This document shows, piece after piece, positions 1 to 7,930 of a stretch of DNA of 36,933 nucleotides. The notes under the pieces are model-generated. The model had not been told where the DNA came from, did not search any database, and worked only from the letters and a program-made list of their open reading frames with translations. The DNA is from an uncultured bacterium (GTDB lineage: Bacteria > Planctomycetota > SZUA-567 > H5-PLA8 > CALKMO01): contig CALKMO010000358.1 of NCBI GenBank assembly GCA_937991785.1, positions 1 through 36,933 of the forward strand, read 5' to 3'. The position numbers and the translations under genes were made by a program. Within the stretch, counting starts at the first letter, position 1. Every line of letters begins with the position of its first letter.

Positions 1-169
1 CGGCGCCGCGCGTCGCCTTTCCATCCTCTGCGATCATTCCCGCAACGCTCACCTTATTGGCGCCCGCATGCGCCGCCTTATCTTCGATCCGCTGCGCCAT
101 CCCGCCTCCGTACCAGTATCCCTTCTTCCTTGTCGCGTCCGATCCGCGTTCGGCCGCCAGCCGCCGCAC
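1..169 (-). CDS. Partial unknown protein, running off the left edge
   Basis: An open minus-strand frame enters from the left edge. The fragment is 56 residues, from a GTG at 169 that follows a GAGG eight bases upstream. An ATG at 100 with GGAGG four bases before it is an alternative start. The residues seen are hydrophilic and include the stretches KKGYWYGGGMAQRIEDKA and VSVAGMIAEDGKATRGA. About three quarters of third codon positions are G or C and first positions are purine-rich, which is how real genes look here. I do not recognise the family. It lies downstream of the DUF1858 gene on the same strand and could be the last gene of that operon. A stop codon lies in frame just upstream (near 190), so it does not extend further right. 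The missing C-terminus prevents any assignment. Confidence 0.35.
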   Translation of the reverse strand, partial: MRRLAAERGSDATRKKGYWYGGGMAQRIEDKAAHAGANKVSVAGMIAEDGKATRGA

Positions 170-327
170 GATACCATCCTCATCCGATTACGCCGGTCTA
201 GGCGACCAGCGCCGTAAATCCGCCGTCATCCTCTCCCGCCGCCACTCCTCCATTCTCCGCCGGTGCCTTTCGCCAAAGTTCCAGATGGCGCGTAATCCAG
301 ATGCGGCCGGCGATCGCTGCCGCGCAA

Positions 328-528
328 TCAGGCGTCGTCCAGCTTGTTAAGGGCATCCAATAGCTCTCGAAGGTCGCAACCGTGGGAAATAGCTCCCTCT
401 TCGACCGTTTCTATCTCCATCGCGCTGCACCTGGAGCAATGCTCTATCCCGAACCTTCGAAGTACTTCCTCTGCGCCACGTTTCCATTTCAACAGATCCG
501 CTATCTTGGTCTTTTCGGTAACCGTCAT
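328..528 (-). CDS. DUF1858-type redox-disulfide mini-protein
   Basis: This 66-residue protein is a single DUF1858 domain. That domain also occurs next to or inside hybrid-cluster and other redox proteins, and is thought to carry a redox-active cysteine pair. The family pattern is clear: an N-terminal helix with TKIADLLKW, then a short segment with a CSRC pair (residues 31-34), then EEGAISHGCDLRELLDALN. The third cysteine, in HGCD (residue 51), is less usual. The start at 528 is chosen because GGAGG lies eight bases upstream and because family members start a few residues before this helix. In-frame ATGs at 588 and 558 would add a tail unlike the family. It follows the HtrA gene after a 321-base gap. 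The biological role is unknown and there is no partner redox enzyme in view. Confidence 0.75.
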   Translation of the reverse strand: MTVTEKTKIADLLKWKRGAEEVLRRFGIEHCSRCSAMEIETVEEGAISHGCDLRELLDALNKLDDA

Positions 529-849
529 CCAATCGCCCTCCACCTCGCCGCCTCGCATACAGGCCCTAGGAAGTTCCACCGCCGCCATTCCGTTCGTAGC
601 TTGCGTCCTCTCTTCGATCCGAGGATCGCTCGGGATGTCCGGCGCGCTAAAACTATGGATCTTCGAAATTGCTATAAACAGCCGCTCGCTCCTTCTCCGC
701 CCCCATCAATAAAAGAGTTCGCGCCATCCGTTTCCCTTACGACACCCGGCACCGCGTGTTTTCGCGGATTTTCGCGGGGGATAGCGCAACGCGCCCTTCA
801 CTGCCGGATCGTCGAGGCGCCTCCTTTTTCCGCCGCCGCCCACGCCCGG
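529..849. other. Intergenic stretch between htrA and the DUF1858 gene
   Basis: This 321-base stretch lies downstream of htrA and upstream of the DUF1858 gene on the minus strand. I see no convincing gene. Two copies of TTTTCGCGG lie exactly ten bases apart (759-767 and 769-777), and a perfect 10-bp palindrome GAGGCGCCTC lies at 814-823. A 24-codon minus-strand frame starting with the ATG at about 725 has no strong ribosome site. The DUF1858 frame stays open upstream of its chosen start but offers only the ATGs at 588 and 558. A promoter for the DUF1858 gene could be here, but no clear -35/-10 pair stands out. Confidence 0.4.
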
Positions 850-2532
850 TCACTCCTCATCGTCCAGCACCATGTATCCGTCGCTCGCCGTATGCACCGC
901 CACCGGGCCCATCGCGCCGGCCGTGGCCGCATGGAACCCTTTTATATCGTCCAGATGAGCCGGCGCTTTAAGCGCGCCATGCTTTATCTCGTCGATGACC
1001 GCGCCCTCGTACAAGCCGGCTCGAGCGGCGGGAGAGCCCGTCTTGACGCCTATCACCATCAGACCCGAAGCCACTCCCAGACGCCTTTTTTCGTCCCCAT
1101 CCATAGCGCGAATCGTCATGCCGCGGAACGCCGCCCTGTCGGCTGGCATTTCGACCTCTTCCACTCCGCCGCCTTCCTCGCGAGCGTAAGCCGCCGGCTT
1201 CGCCGCCAGAAGCACTTCGGACATCCGCCGCCCGATCTTGACTTTAAGTTTACGCCGCGCCCCATCCGGCGCCACGATGTCCAATTCCGCCTCCCTACCG
1301 ACGGGACATTTCTCTACCGCACCGATCAGATCGTGATACGAGGCCATAAGCTTTCCGTTAACGCTTAAAATGACAGACCCGCGCCTTATGCCGGCTCTCT
1401 CGGCGGGGCTGTCCGGGACGACGCGCGCCACGAACACGCCGGACAGGTCGCGCATATTGAACGCCGCGGCGATATCGGGCGTAAGGTCACGCGGTTCCAC
1501 GCCGAGCCAGCCGTACTGTATCTCCCGCCCTTCGCGCAAAGACGGAAGGCGCTCCCTGATAGTGTTGACCGGTATCGCGAACCCGACACCCTGATAGGCC
1601 CCGGTTTGCGAGAATATAACGGTGTTGACGCCGATCAGGCGCCCGCGGAGATCCAGCAGCGCGCCACCCGAATTGCCCCTGTTGACGGCGGCGTCGGTCT
1701 GGATCAGGTTGCCGTAGTAGGTATCACCTCCGCCGCGAAAGAACGAACGGTTCAATGCGGATACCACCCCTACGGTCACCGTATTCGACAGTCCGAACGG
1801 ATTGCCCACCGCTATCACCCATTGCCCTGGGCGGATTTCATCCGAATCCCCTAATGGGATCGGCTTCAATCCTCCGGCCGTGATTCGCAGCACGGCCAGG
1901 TCCGAATGCATGTCGCTCCCGATCACTTTGCCTTCGAACTTCCTCCGATCGTGCAGCTCGACCATGATTTTATCCGCCCCGCGCACGACGTGCTCGTTGG
2001 TGAGCACCTCGCCGCCGGTTCCGACTATTATGCCGCTGCCTTCGGAGACGTTCTCGAATCTGTTCGGCTGGAACTGCTCATTGACGCGCCTCTGCCCGGG
2101 AGACAGCGGTTCGGGGCGTAGGATCGCAGATATCCTGACGACGTAAGGCGCAGCCTCCGCCGCGACCTTCATGAATGCGCGCTGTAGAGATATTGCGGCG
2201 GCCAGGTCCGGATCGGTGTCCGCTGCCGGATCGCCATTCGGCGGCGGTTCGCCGGCGGGCGCAGGCAAAGAGGCGGACGAGAACGCAAGAGCAAACAGGG
2301 GCAGGAGCGGCAGCGGGAACAGGAAGCGGATCGCGAGACGTAACCGCAGCGGGAGAGCGATGCCGGAAACCGAAGCGCTTAAGGGAAACGCGGAGGGATC
2401 GGCAGATGCCGGCGACGCGCGGCGCCGGCACGGCGGCATAAGCGGTTGGGCCGATCTCGCTTCGGCTTCGGGATCAAGCGCTTTGTCCGGCGACAACACG
2501 CAAAGCACCTTATGCGACATGGCGACCTGCAT
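850..2532 (-). CDS. htrA: HtrA/DegP-type serine protease with two PDZ domains
   Basis: This is a 560-residue envelope serine protease of the trypsin-like HtrA/DegP family, which degrades or refolds damaged periplasmic proteins. The chymotrypsin-fold triad is complete: His181 in TNEHVV, Asp211 in HSDLAVL, and Ser288 in NRGNSGGAL. A hydrophobic segment at about 61-85 should act as signal peptide or anchor. It is preceded by an unusually long, Arg/Pro-rich stretch of about 60 residues, so the true start may lie inside. PDZ1 covers about 340-435 (YGWLGVEPRDL) and PDZ2 about 470-555, the latter divergent. The ATG at 2532 directly abuts the recA stop TAG. An AAGGA seven bases upstream, inside recA, can serve it. 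A second ATG at 2520 is also possible. Together these point to translational coupling with recA, an odd pairing since RecA is cytosolic. The domain call is firm; the exact start is less so. Confidence 0.93.
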   Translation of the reverse strand: MQVAMSHKVLCVLSPDKALDPEAEARSAQPLMPPCRRRASPASADPSAFPLSASVSGIALPLRLRLAIRFLFPLPLLPLFALAFSSASLPAPAGEPPPNGDPAADTDPDLAAAISLQRAFMKVAAEAAPYVVRISAILRPEPLSPGQRRVNEQFQPNRFENVSEGSGIIVGTGGEVLTNEHVVRGADKIMVELHDRRKFEGKVIGSDMHSDLAVLRITAGGLKPIPLGDSDEIRPGQWVIAVGNPFGLSNTVTVGVVSALNRSFFRGGGDTYYGNLIQTDAAVNRGNSGGALLDLRGRLIGVNTVIFSQTGAYQGVGFAIPVNTIRERLPSLREGREIQYGWLGVEPRDLTPDIAAAFNMRDLSGVFVARVVPDSPAERAGIRRGSVILSVNGKLMASYHDLIGAVEKCPVGREAELDIVAPDGARRKLKVKIGRRMSEVLLAAKPAAYAREEGGGVEEVEMPADRAAFRGMTIRAMDGDEKRRLGVASGLMVIGVKTGSPAARAGLYEGAVIDEIKHGALKAPAHLDDIKGFHAATAGAMGPVAVHTASDGYMVLDDEE

Positions 2533-3660
2533 CTACTCGTCCTTCGCTCCGGAGATCCCGCACTCCAAGACTTCACGCCTGGCGCGCACCTGTTCGGCGA
2601 TTTTCAAACAAACATCGCGATTTTCCATCAGGAACCTCCTGGCGGCCTCGCGACCCTGCCCAAGGCGCGCCTCGCCGAAGGAAAGCCACGTTCCGGACTT
2701 CGATACGACGCCGGCTTGAACGCCCAGATCGAGCACAGTACCTTCCCAGGAAATGCCGTGCTGAAATAATATATCGAACTCGGCGCTCCGGAACGGCGGC
2801 GCCACCTTGTTCTTCACCACCTTTGCTCGAACGGTGCTGCCTATAGTCCTATCGCCTTCTTTCAGAAGTCCGATCCTGCGAAGGTCTATCCGAACCGACG
2901 CGTAAAACTTCAGCGCCCTTCCTCCCGGCGTGGTTTCCGGCGGGCCGTATCCCATAGCGCCTATCTTTTCCCGGAGCTGGTTTATGAATATGACGATGGA
3001 ATTGGACCTGGCGATGGATCCAGTCAGCTTGCGCAGCGCCTGCGACATCAGGCGCGCCTGAAGGCCGACGTGCGAATCGCCTATGTCGCCGGCTATTTCG
3101 GCCTTCGGCACCAACGCGGCCACCGAATCCACCACGATCACGTCCACTGCCCCGGAGCGCACGAGCTGATCGGCTATCTCGAGCGCCTGTTCGCCGGTGT
3201 CGGGCTGGTTCAACAGGAGCTCATCCACCTTGACTCCCAGCCGCCTCGCATATATCGGGTCGAGGGCATGCTCGGCGTCTATATAGGCCGCCACGCCGCC
3301 TTCCCGCTGGGCGTTACGCACCACCGTCATCGCGAGCGTGCTCTTCCCCGAAGACTCGGGACCGAATATCTCAACCACTCTTCCGCGCGGCAGCCCGCCC
3401 ACTCCCAGCGCCATGTCCAGCGATAGCGCGCCCGTAGAAATGGCCGGTGCGTCAACGCGGTACTCGGACGACAGCTTCATTATCGTGCCGGCGCCGAACT
3501 GCTTCTCGATCAGCGTCAGCGCGCGCCTCAAGGCCTCCTCGCGCCTGGCCTTCTCCTCGGCACCCTCCTTCGTCTCCTCCCTGCCGCCTTTCTTCGCCGA
3601 CTTCTCCGTCTTTTCGGCCTTATCCGCCCTTTCCTGCCCTTCGTCCTTGATCCTGGCCAT
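2533..3660 (-). CDS. recA: Recombinase RecA
   Basis: RecA is the ATP-dependent strand-exchange protein of homologous recombination and the co-protease of the SOS response. The 375-residue protein has Walker [10 protein letters not shown] at residues 100-108, Walker B VDVIVVDS at 172-179, and the [10 protein letters not shown] segment leading into loop L2 at 225-247. The start at 3660 is supported by a GGAGG eight bases upstream; the longer open frame has no comparable ribosome site. Two things are unusual. About 34 extra Lys/Glu-rich residues precede the core, because Walker A begins at 100 instead of about 66 as in E. coli. Loop L2 reads [13 protein letters not shown], one residue longer than the usual MFGNPETTxGG type. 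thpR lies upstream, a known neighbour of recA in several phyla, and the stop codon abuts htrA. I find no convincing LexA box upstream. Confidence 0.98.
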   Translation of the reverse strand: MARIKDEGQERADKAEKTEKSAKKGGREETKEGAEEKARREEALRRALTLIEKQFGAGTIMKLSSEYRVDAPAISTGALSLDMALGVGGLPRGRVVEIFGPESSGKSTLAMTVVRNAQREGGVAAYIDAEHALDPIYARRLGVKVDELLLNQPDTGEQALEIADQLVRSGAVDVIVVDSVAALVPKAEIAGDIGDSHVGLQARLMSQALRKLTGSIARSNSIVIFINQLREKIGAMGYGPPETTPGGRALKFYASVRIDLRRIGLLKEGDRTIGSTVRAKVVKNKVAPPFRSAEFDILFQHGISWEGTVLDLGVQAGVVSKSGTWLSFGEARLGQGREAARRFLMENRDVCLKIAEQVRARREVLECGISGAKDE

Positions 3661-3794
3661 ACTTCCGTCCTCCCCCTCAAGTCGATGACGAAACGCCGCC
3701 GTACGATTCTCCGCCCGAATTCCAATCGCCATGCCCCAACTTCCGGTTGCGCACACCGCGTTTCCGGAACATCTTCCCCCTTTCGCGGCCCGGC

Positions 3795-4397
3795 CTACGA
3801 TGCCGATGCCCCGCTCAGTTTCGCCCGGCACAGCGGCGTATAGATCGGCCCCCTTGGAGAAAGCTCGCTCTGGGAAAACGCCACCTCCTCCGCTTCGAAG
3901 GCTCCGATCCTGCGTTTCGCCAACGGCGCAAGGACCTCGGCCAGTTCCACCGCGCAGCCGTCGCGGACCCTGCCGAGCGTCAGGTGCGGAAGGAACGCCC
4001 GCGCCTCGCGCCTGACCCCGAATTTCTCCATACGCCTATCCAGAGCGGCATGGAGTTCCGCCATGGCTTCGCCGGCCATAACGCCGACAGCCACGATTCT
4101 GGGCGAGCGACCCGGAGGGAACGGCTCGATGCCTACCAGTTCTATTTCGAAAGGTTCGTGTCTGGCGGCCTCCTCCTTGAGCGTCGCGCCGATTCTGCCG
4201 GTGTCGTTCCACTGCACGTCGCCGAGAAACTTGACCGTAAGGTGCAGGTTTTCCCTGGCCGTCCACCTTACGCCCGGGAGGTCCGAGGCGAGCCCGCGCG
4301 CAAGTGCCCCCAGCGCCTCGCGCAGATCCTCTGGCAGTTCTATCGCCATAAATGTCCGGACTAGCCGTTGCGGCCCGACGCGCCCGGTCCGCAGCAT
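3795..4397 (-). CDS. thpR: RNA 2',3'-cyclic phosphodiesterase ThpR (LigT family)
   Basis: This 200-residue protein belongs to the 2H phosphoesterase superfamily. ThpR/LigT enzymes open 2',3'-cyclic phosphate ends on RNA and were first known as 2'-5' RNA ligases. Both signature HxTx motifs are present and suitably spaced: HLTV at 52-55 in [11 protein letters not shown], and HLTL at 138-141 in PHLTLGRVR. The N-terminal strand FMAIELPED is the typical family opening. The ATG at 4397 is preferred because GGAGGAG lies seven bases before it. This leaves about 15 residues ahead of the first strand; the ATG at 4349 would give the classical shorter N-terminus but has no such site. recA starts 134 bases downstream, an arrangement seen in other bacteria as cinA-thpR-recA. 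No cinA is present here; a PfkB-type kinase occupies that side. Confidence 0.93.
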   Translation of the reverse strand: MLRTGRVGPQRLVRTFMAIELPEDLREALGALARGLASDLPGVRWTARENLHLTVKFLGDVQWNDTGRIGATLKEEAARHEPFEIELVGIEPFPPGRSPRIVAVGVMAGEAMAELHAALDRRMEKFGVRREARAFLPHLTLGRVRDGCAVELAEVLAPLAKRRIGAFEAEEVAFSQSELSPRGPIYTPLCRAKLSGASAS

Positions 4398-4557
4398 TTT
4401 TCTTCTCCTCCGCCGCTATACGTCGGACGCCGTACGCTTTCGGTAAAGCCGTGCATCCGAGTCCGATCCGGCATCCAGAGCGGCCGGCCCTGCGGCCCTC
4501 CGTCGTTAATGCCCGCCTATTCCGACGCGGTCCGACCCGGCGCGCGCCGGAGCGCCT

Positions 4558-5469
4558 TCACGCGGGGATCCGCGCAATCTCCCGAAGCTCTCGGAGCCGC
4601 TCTTCTATGTCGCTCCTGTTCGCGGACGCCAGCCTTTCGACTCCGAAACTCTCCACGGCAAACGACGCCACGACCGTCCCATGCACGACGGCCCGGCGCA
4701 TGTTGTCGGGCGAAATATCGCCGGTTCCGGCAAGGTAGCCCATCATCGCGCCGGCGAACGAATCGCCGGCCCCGGTCGGATCCACGACAGATCTCGCCGG
4801 ATACGCCGGCAGCGCAAAAAGTCCCGTTTCCTTGCCGGCAACCATTACGCCGTGTTCTCCTTTTTTGACAATTACAACTTCCGGACCGCGATCCAGGATG
4901 GCCTCAGCCGCGTCGGGCAGCGAGCGCTTGCCGGACAACATCCGGGCTTCGCCGTCGTTCACCGTCAGCACGTCCGTCCTAGATATTACCTCGGCCAGAT
5001 CAGCCGCGGCCGTCCGTATCCAAAGGTCCATCGTGTCGGCGGCCACGAGCCTGGGACGGACGCGCATCTGCGCCAGCGTCTTGAGCTGAACCGCGGGCAC
5101 CCCGTTGGCTAGAAACACGTACGGACATGTCCTGAACGTCTCCGGCAAAACTGGGTCGAACGAACCGAAGACGTTCAGCTGCGTCTCCAAAGTGTCGCGG
5201 TCGTTCATGTTTTCGCGGTAGCGGCCGGACCATCGGAAGGTCCTGCCTTCCTCGACGGCTAGGCCGGAAAGATCTATATCTCGGGCGGCTAGGGCGTCCC
5301 GAAATTCCGCCGGGAAATCCGTCCCTACGTTCGCCACCAGCAGAGCACGCGTGTAGAAGCTGGCCGCGAACGAAAAATATACCGCCGACCCGCCCAGCAC
5401 TCCTTTCCGCGACTCGGCAGGGGTTTCGATATCGTCAATCCCTACGCTGCCAACGACAAGTACCGGCAT
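4558..5469 (-). CDS. PfkB/ribokinase-family sugar kinase, substrate unknown
   Basis: This protein of about 303 residues is an ATP-dependent kinase of the PfkB (ribokinase) family, which phosphorylates sugars or nucleosides. The first signature, GGSAVYFSFAAS, is near residues 26-37. The second signature, DPTGAGDSFAGAM, is near 230-242 and contains the catalytic aspartate of GAGD. The N-terminus MPVLVVGSVGIDDIETP matches a branch annotated only as sugar kinase, so the substrate cannot be read from the sequence. I chose the ATG at 5469 because it starts the first beta strand. A GTG at 5478 has better spacing from an AAGG (eight bases) and may be the real start. The flanking genes are an LptC-like lipoprotein and thpR. 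A link to a cell-surface sugar is possible but not shown. Confidence 0.88.
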   Translation of the reverse strand: MPVLVVGSVGIDDIETPAESRKGVLGGSAVYFSFAASFYTRALLVANVGTDFPAEFRDALAARDIDLSGLAVEEGRTFRWSGRYRENMNDRDTLETQLNVFGSFDPVLPETFRTCPYVFLANGVPAVQLKTLAQMRVRPRLVAADTMDLWIRTAAADLAEVISRTDVLTVNDGEARMLSGKRSLPDAAEAILDRGPEVVIVKKGEHGVMVAGKETGLFALPAYPARSVVDPTGAGDSFAGAMMGYLAGTGDISPDNMRRAVVHGTVVASFAVESFGVERLASANRSDIEERLRELREIARIPA

Positions 5470-5683
5470 CGCGCACACAAGTTTGACCTTTCCGTAAGGG
5501 AGGAGATTCCCCGCGTTCGGGGTCAACCTCGCCGCGTCCGCTCGTACGGCAGCAAGCCGGCAGACTTCCATCTTGCCAAGGGACCGACCGGGGCATCAAG
5601 ATCGCTGCCGATCCTCCTGCGCCCGGCGCCGCATCCCTGTTCCCGGCCGGCGGACATCCTTCCCGCAAGACGACGGCTGAAAG

Positions 5684-6214
5684 TTACTTTTCTTCCGTCA
5701 TGAGAGCCTTGTGTTTGCCGCCGGCGGTAAGCGTCGAGGTCTCAAAATCCAGCTCCAGCGGACTGGTCGCCGTCTGCCCCCTGTCGTCGGCGAACCTGAC
5801 GTCGCCTTCCAAGGCCGCCCTCGCTATATTCCTCCGTCCGTCCGGAAGTTCCCGCACTCGGACCACGGCGCGATCGGCCCTCATGCGCGCATTATTGAAA
5901 TCGTTAAGCATCCCTCGGAAGCGGACGTTCCGCATCTCGATATACGCCGGGGAGTACTCGATGGAGTCCATCGCTTCCGGCATAAACCTGGTGTAGATGC
6001 GCGTTCCGTAGTATACGACCCCGTTGGAGAATTCCTCTATCCTAAGCCTCCCGGCAGGAACAGGGCCGATGAATGGATCTCTCCACGGATCGCTGGCGAG
6101 AACCGGTATCTTATCCTCCTCGGTTTCTGGCTGGCGCATGAACGAACAACCGGCCGCACAGAGACAAACGGCCGGAACGATCAAGGAAAAACCCGCAGCG
6201 GTTCTTTTTGACAT
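5684..6214 (-). CDS. LptC-like (OstA-fold) lipoprotein, putative
   Basis: This is a 176-residue predicted lipoprotein. A short basic N-terminus and a hydrophobic segment (residues 8-22) end in CAAGC, with Cys23 as likely lipidation site; the -3 position is Ala, not the preferred Leu. The mature part has alternating strand-like segments, for example RMRADRAVVRVRELPDG, ALEGDVRFADDRGQTA and LELDFETSTLTAGGK. This is the pattern of the LptA/LptC (OstA-like) beta-jellyroll that carries lipopolysaccharide across the periplasm. Length and single N-terminal anchor fit LptC. The family call rests on this pattern only. The start at 6214 has GGAGG eight bases upstream. No LptA or LptB gene adjoins it; ispF is upstream and the PfkB kinase downstream. 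Confidence 0.6.
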   Translation of the reverse strand: MSKRTAAGFSLIVPAVCLCAAGCSFMRQPETEEDKIPVLASDPWRDPFIGPVPAGRLRIEEFSNGVVYYGTRIYTRFMPEAMDSIEYSPAYIEMRNVRFRGMLNDFNNARMRADRAVVRVRELPDGRRNIARAALEGDVRFADDRGQTATSPLELDFETSTLTAGGKHKALMTEEK

Positions 6215-6387
6215 GCCGATCCCCTCCATGGATTAGCCGCCGGAATCCATAGCATGGTTCCGACCGCCCTGCCGCCCGCGCTTCACACGCGCGCGACGTA
6301 CCCGCTTTTGAGCCGCCATGGCCCAGCGGCCGATTGTCCCGACGGCAACTTCATCCTCCCAGTGTCGCGGGACCGATTACGATAACC

Positions 6388-6864
6388 CTACCTCGTTTCC
6401 TCCAGGAGCGCCACGGCATGAGCCTCCACGGCATCCCCTGCGCCCACTGCACCCAACCCCTCGGCCGTCTTGGCCTTTACGTTCACCCGGGAGGCGGATA
6501 TTCCAAGGGCGCCGGCTATTTGTGCGGCCATCTCGGTCTTCAGCCTTCCCAGTTTCGGCCGTTCGATGATTACAGTGGCGTCAACGTTGGCAACCCTGTA
6601 GCCGGCGGCCTTGGTTACCCCGGCTATCTGTCTAAGAAGTTCTATCGAATCCGCATCCTTGTATTTCGGATCGGTGTCGGGGAATCGCATGCCGATATCG
6701 CCGAGCCCGGCGGCGCCGAGGATAGCGTCTATCACGGCGTGTACAAGCGTGTCGGCGTCTGAGTGCCCCACGCTGCCCTTTGAGAATTCAACGGTTACGC
6801 CGCCAAGGCGCAGCGGCCTGCCCGGCGCCAGCCTGTGGCAATCATATCCCTGCCCTATGCGCAT
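6388..6864 (-). CDS. ispF: 2-C-methyl-D-erythritol 2,4-cyclodiphosphate synthase IspF
   Basis: IspF performs the fifth step of the MEP (non-mevalonate) isoprenoid pathway, making methylerythritol cyclodiphosphate and releasing CMP. The 158-residue length is normal. The zinc ligands sit at their usual places: Asp8 and His10 in GYDCH, and His42 in DADTLVHAVIDA. Other conserved segments are GDIGMRFPDTDPKYK (55-69) and the C-terminal VNVKAKTAEGLG, which contacts the nucleotide. The ATG at 6864 has an AAGGG site directly upstream and starts with the standard MRIGQGYD; an upstream in-frame start at 6897 is not needed. The gene overlaps the 3' end of ispD by 23 bases, so the two consecutive pathway enzymes are probably co-translated. 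Some bacteria fuse the same two enzymes. Confidence 0.97.
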   Translation of the reverse strand: MRIGQGYDCHRLAPGRPLRLGGVTVEFSKGSVGHSDADTLVHAVIDAILGAAGLGDIGMRFPDTDPKYKDADSIELLRQIAGVTKAAGYRVANVDATVIIERPKLGRLKTEMAAQIAGALGISASRVNVKAKTAEGLGAVGAGDAVEAHAVALLEETR

Positions 6865-7783
6865 TTCCCTTCCGCCTCCCCACGCCGCGTCCGCCAAGCG
6901 TCCGCGGTCCGGCCGATACGCCGCGATCGTTTACGCGCCGCCAGGCGCGGGCTTCAAGCAGCGCCTCTGCGATTCCTATATCTTCCGGCGTGGTGATCTT
7001 AAGGTTCTCCGGCCCGCTGTCCACGACAAGCACCGTTTTGCCGCAAGCCTCCAATATCGCGGCATCATCCGTTACATCCAGTCCCTTGCGGCCGATCCTT
7101 TCGGCAAGACGGCGGAACATGTCGAGGCGGAAGACCTGTGGCGTCTGCGCGGCGTACAGTCCGTCGCGCGGGATCGTCCTGACGATGCGCCCCTCGGCGT
7201 CAACGAGTTTGACCGTATCGCGGATCGGGCATGCGAGTATTGCGCCACCGGAACGCGCGGCGGTCTCGATCGCCCGTTCGATCAGCTCGGGCGATGCGAG
7301 GGGCCTGGCCGCATCGTGGACGGCCACGATCCGGACGCCTTCGCCGCACGCCTTGAGACCGTTCAAGACCGAGTCGCGCCGGATCGCGCCGCCGCCGGCG
7401 AACCGAACCTCGCGACCGGCTATCGCCGCGGCCGCACGGCGAACTATGCGCATGGCCTCCGCCTTATCCTCCGGCCGCGTGACGATCACGAAGCGCTTCA
7501 CGTGCCGTACGCGCGCCAGCGCCTCTATCGTCCAAGCCAGCACCTCCCGCCCGGCGACTTTCAAAAACGGTTTGCGCACCCTGCCGCCCATGCGGGACGA
7601 TTTCCCGGCGGCTACTATCACCGCGGCGGTCTCAAGCCCCGCCGCGCCCGAACCGGCCTCGGGCGGATCCACGGCGGCGGTTGCCTTGCGGAAGGCGGCG
7701 GGCTTTCCGCTGGAAGTCCCTCCGCCGGCAGCATCGCATACTATCGCATTTCCTCCGGCCGCCCTGCCTGAGGCCGAATCCAT
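6842..7783 (-). CDS. ispD: 2-C-methyl-D-erythritol 4-phosphate cytidylyltransferase IspD
   Basis: IspD transfers CMP from CTP to methylerythritol 4-phosphate, the third step of the MEP pathway. The nucleotide-binding signature AAVIVAAGKSSRMG is at residues 53-66, followed by KPFLKVAGREVLAWTIEAL, VHDAARPLAS, and DDAAILE near the end of the core. Two features are unusual. About 50 residues rich in Gly and Ala precede the core, and about 30 basic residues follow it, the latter encoded partly by the overlap with ispF. The start at 7783 is preferred for its AGGG site eight bases upstream. In-frame starts at 7846 (ATG) and 7858 (GTG) lie near an AGGAGG and would lengthen the leader to about 70 residues. 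The call is firm; only the start is uncertain. Confidence 0.95.
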   Translation of the reverse strand: MDSASGRAAGGNAIVCDAAGGGTSSGKPAAFRKATAAVDPPEAGSGAAGLETAAVIVAAGKSSRMGGRVRKPFLKVAGREVLAWTIEALARVRHVKRFVIVTRPEDKAEAMRIVRRAAAAIAGREVRFAGGGAIRRDSVLNGLKACGEGVRIVAVHDAARPLASPELIERAIETAARSGGAILACPIRDTVKLVDAEGRIVRTIPRDGLYAAQTPQVFRLDMFRRLAERIGRKGLDVTDDAAILEACGKTVLVVDSGPENLKITTPEDIGIAEALLEARAWRRVNDRGVSAGPRTLGGRGVGRRKGNAHRAGI

Positions 7784-7930
7784 TCCGATCGCCCTTTCCT
7801 TCGTCGGACATCGGCCGCAATGTTCCCTCTTCCCCAGTCGGCCCATGCGAATCAACACTCCTCCTGCATTGTAAGGCTCGGATTCCGCCGAGGCCGCCGA
7901 TGCCCGCCACGCAGGCGAACGGGACGGCCA

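Noticed and set aside
198-356. A 52-codon minus-strand frame overlapping the end of the DUF1858 gene
   Set aside because: The peptide looks fairly natural (GRIWITRHLELW), but the ribosome site is weak, it starts inside another gene and third-position bias is mixed. I could not support it as a gene.
382-1368. A 328-codon plus-strand frame
   Set aside because: It runs antisense through the DUF1858 and htrA genes and has Arg/His/Pro-rich composition typical of shadow frames in GC-rich DNA.
3766-3780. Possible LexA box upstream of recA (GGAACATCTTCC)
   Set aside because: It is only a partial palindrome and does not fit the GAAC-N4-GTTC or CTG-N10-CAG consensus.
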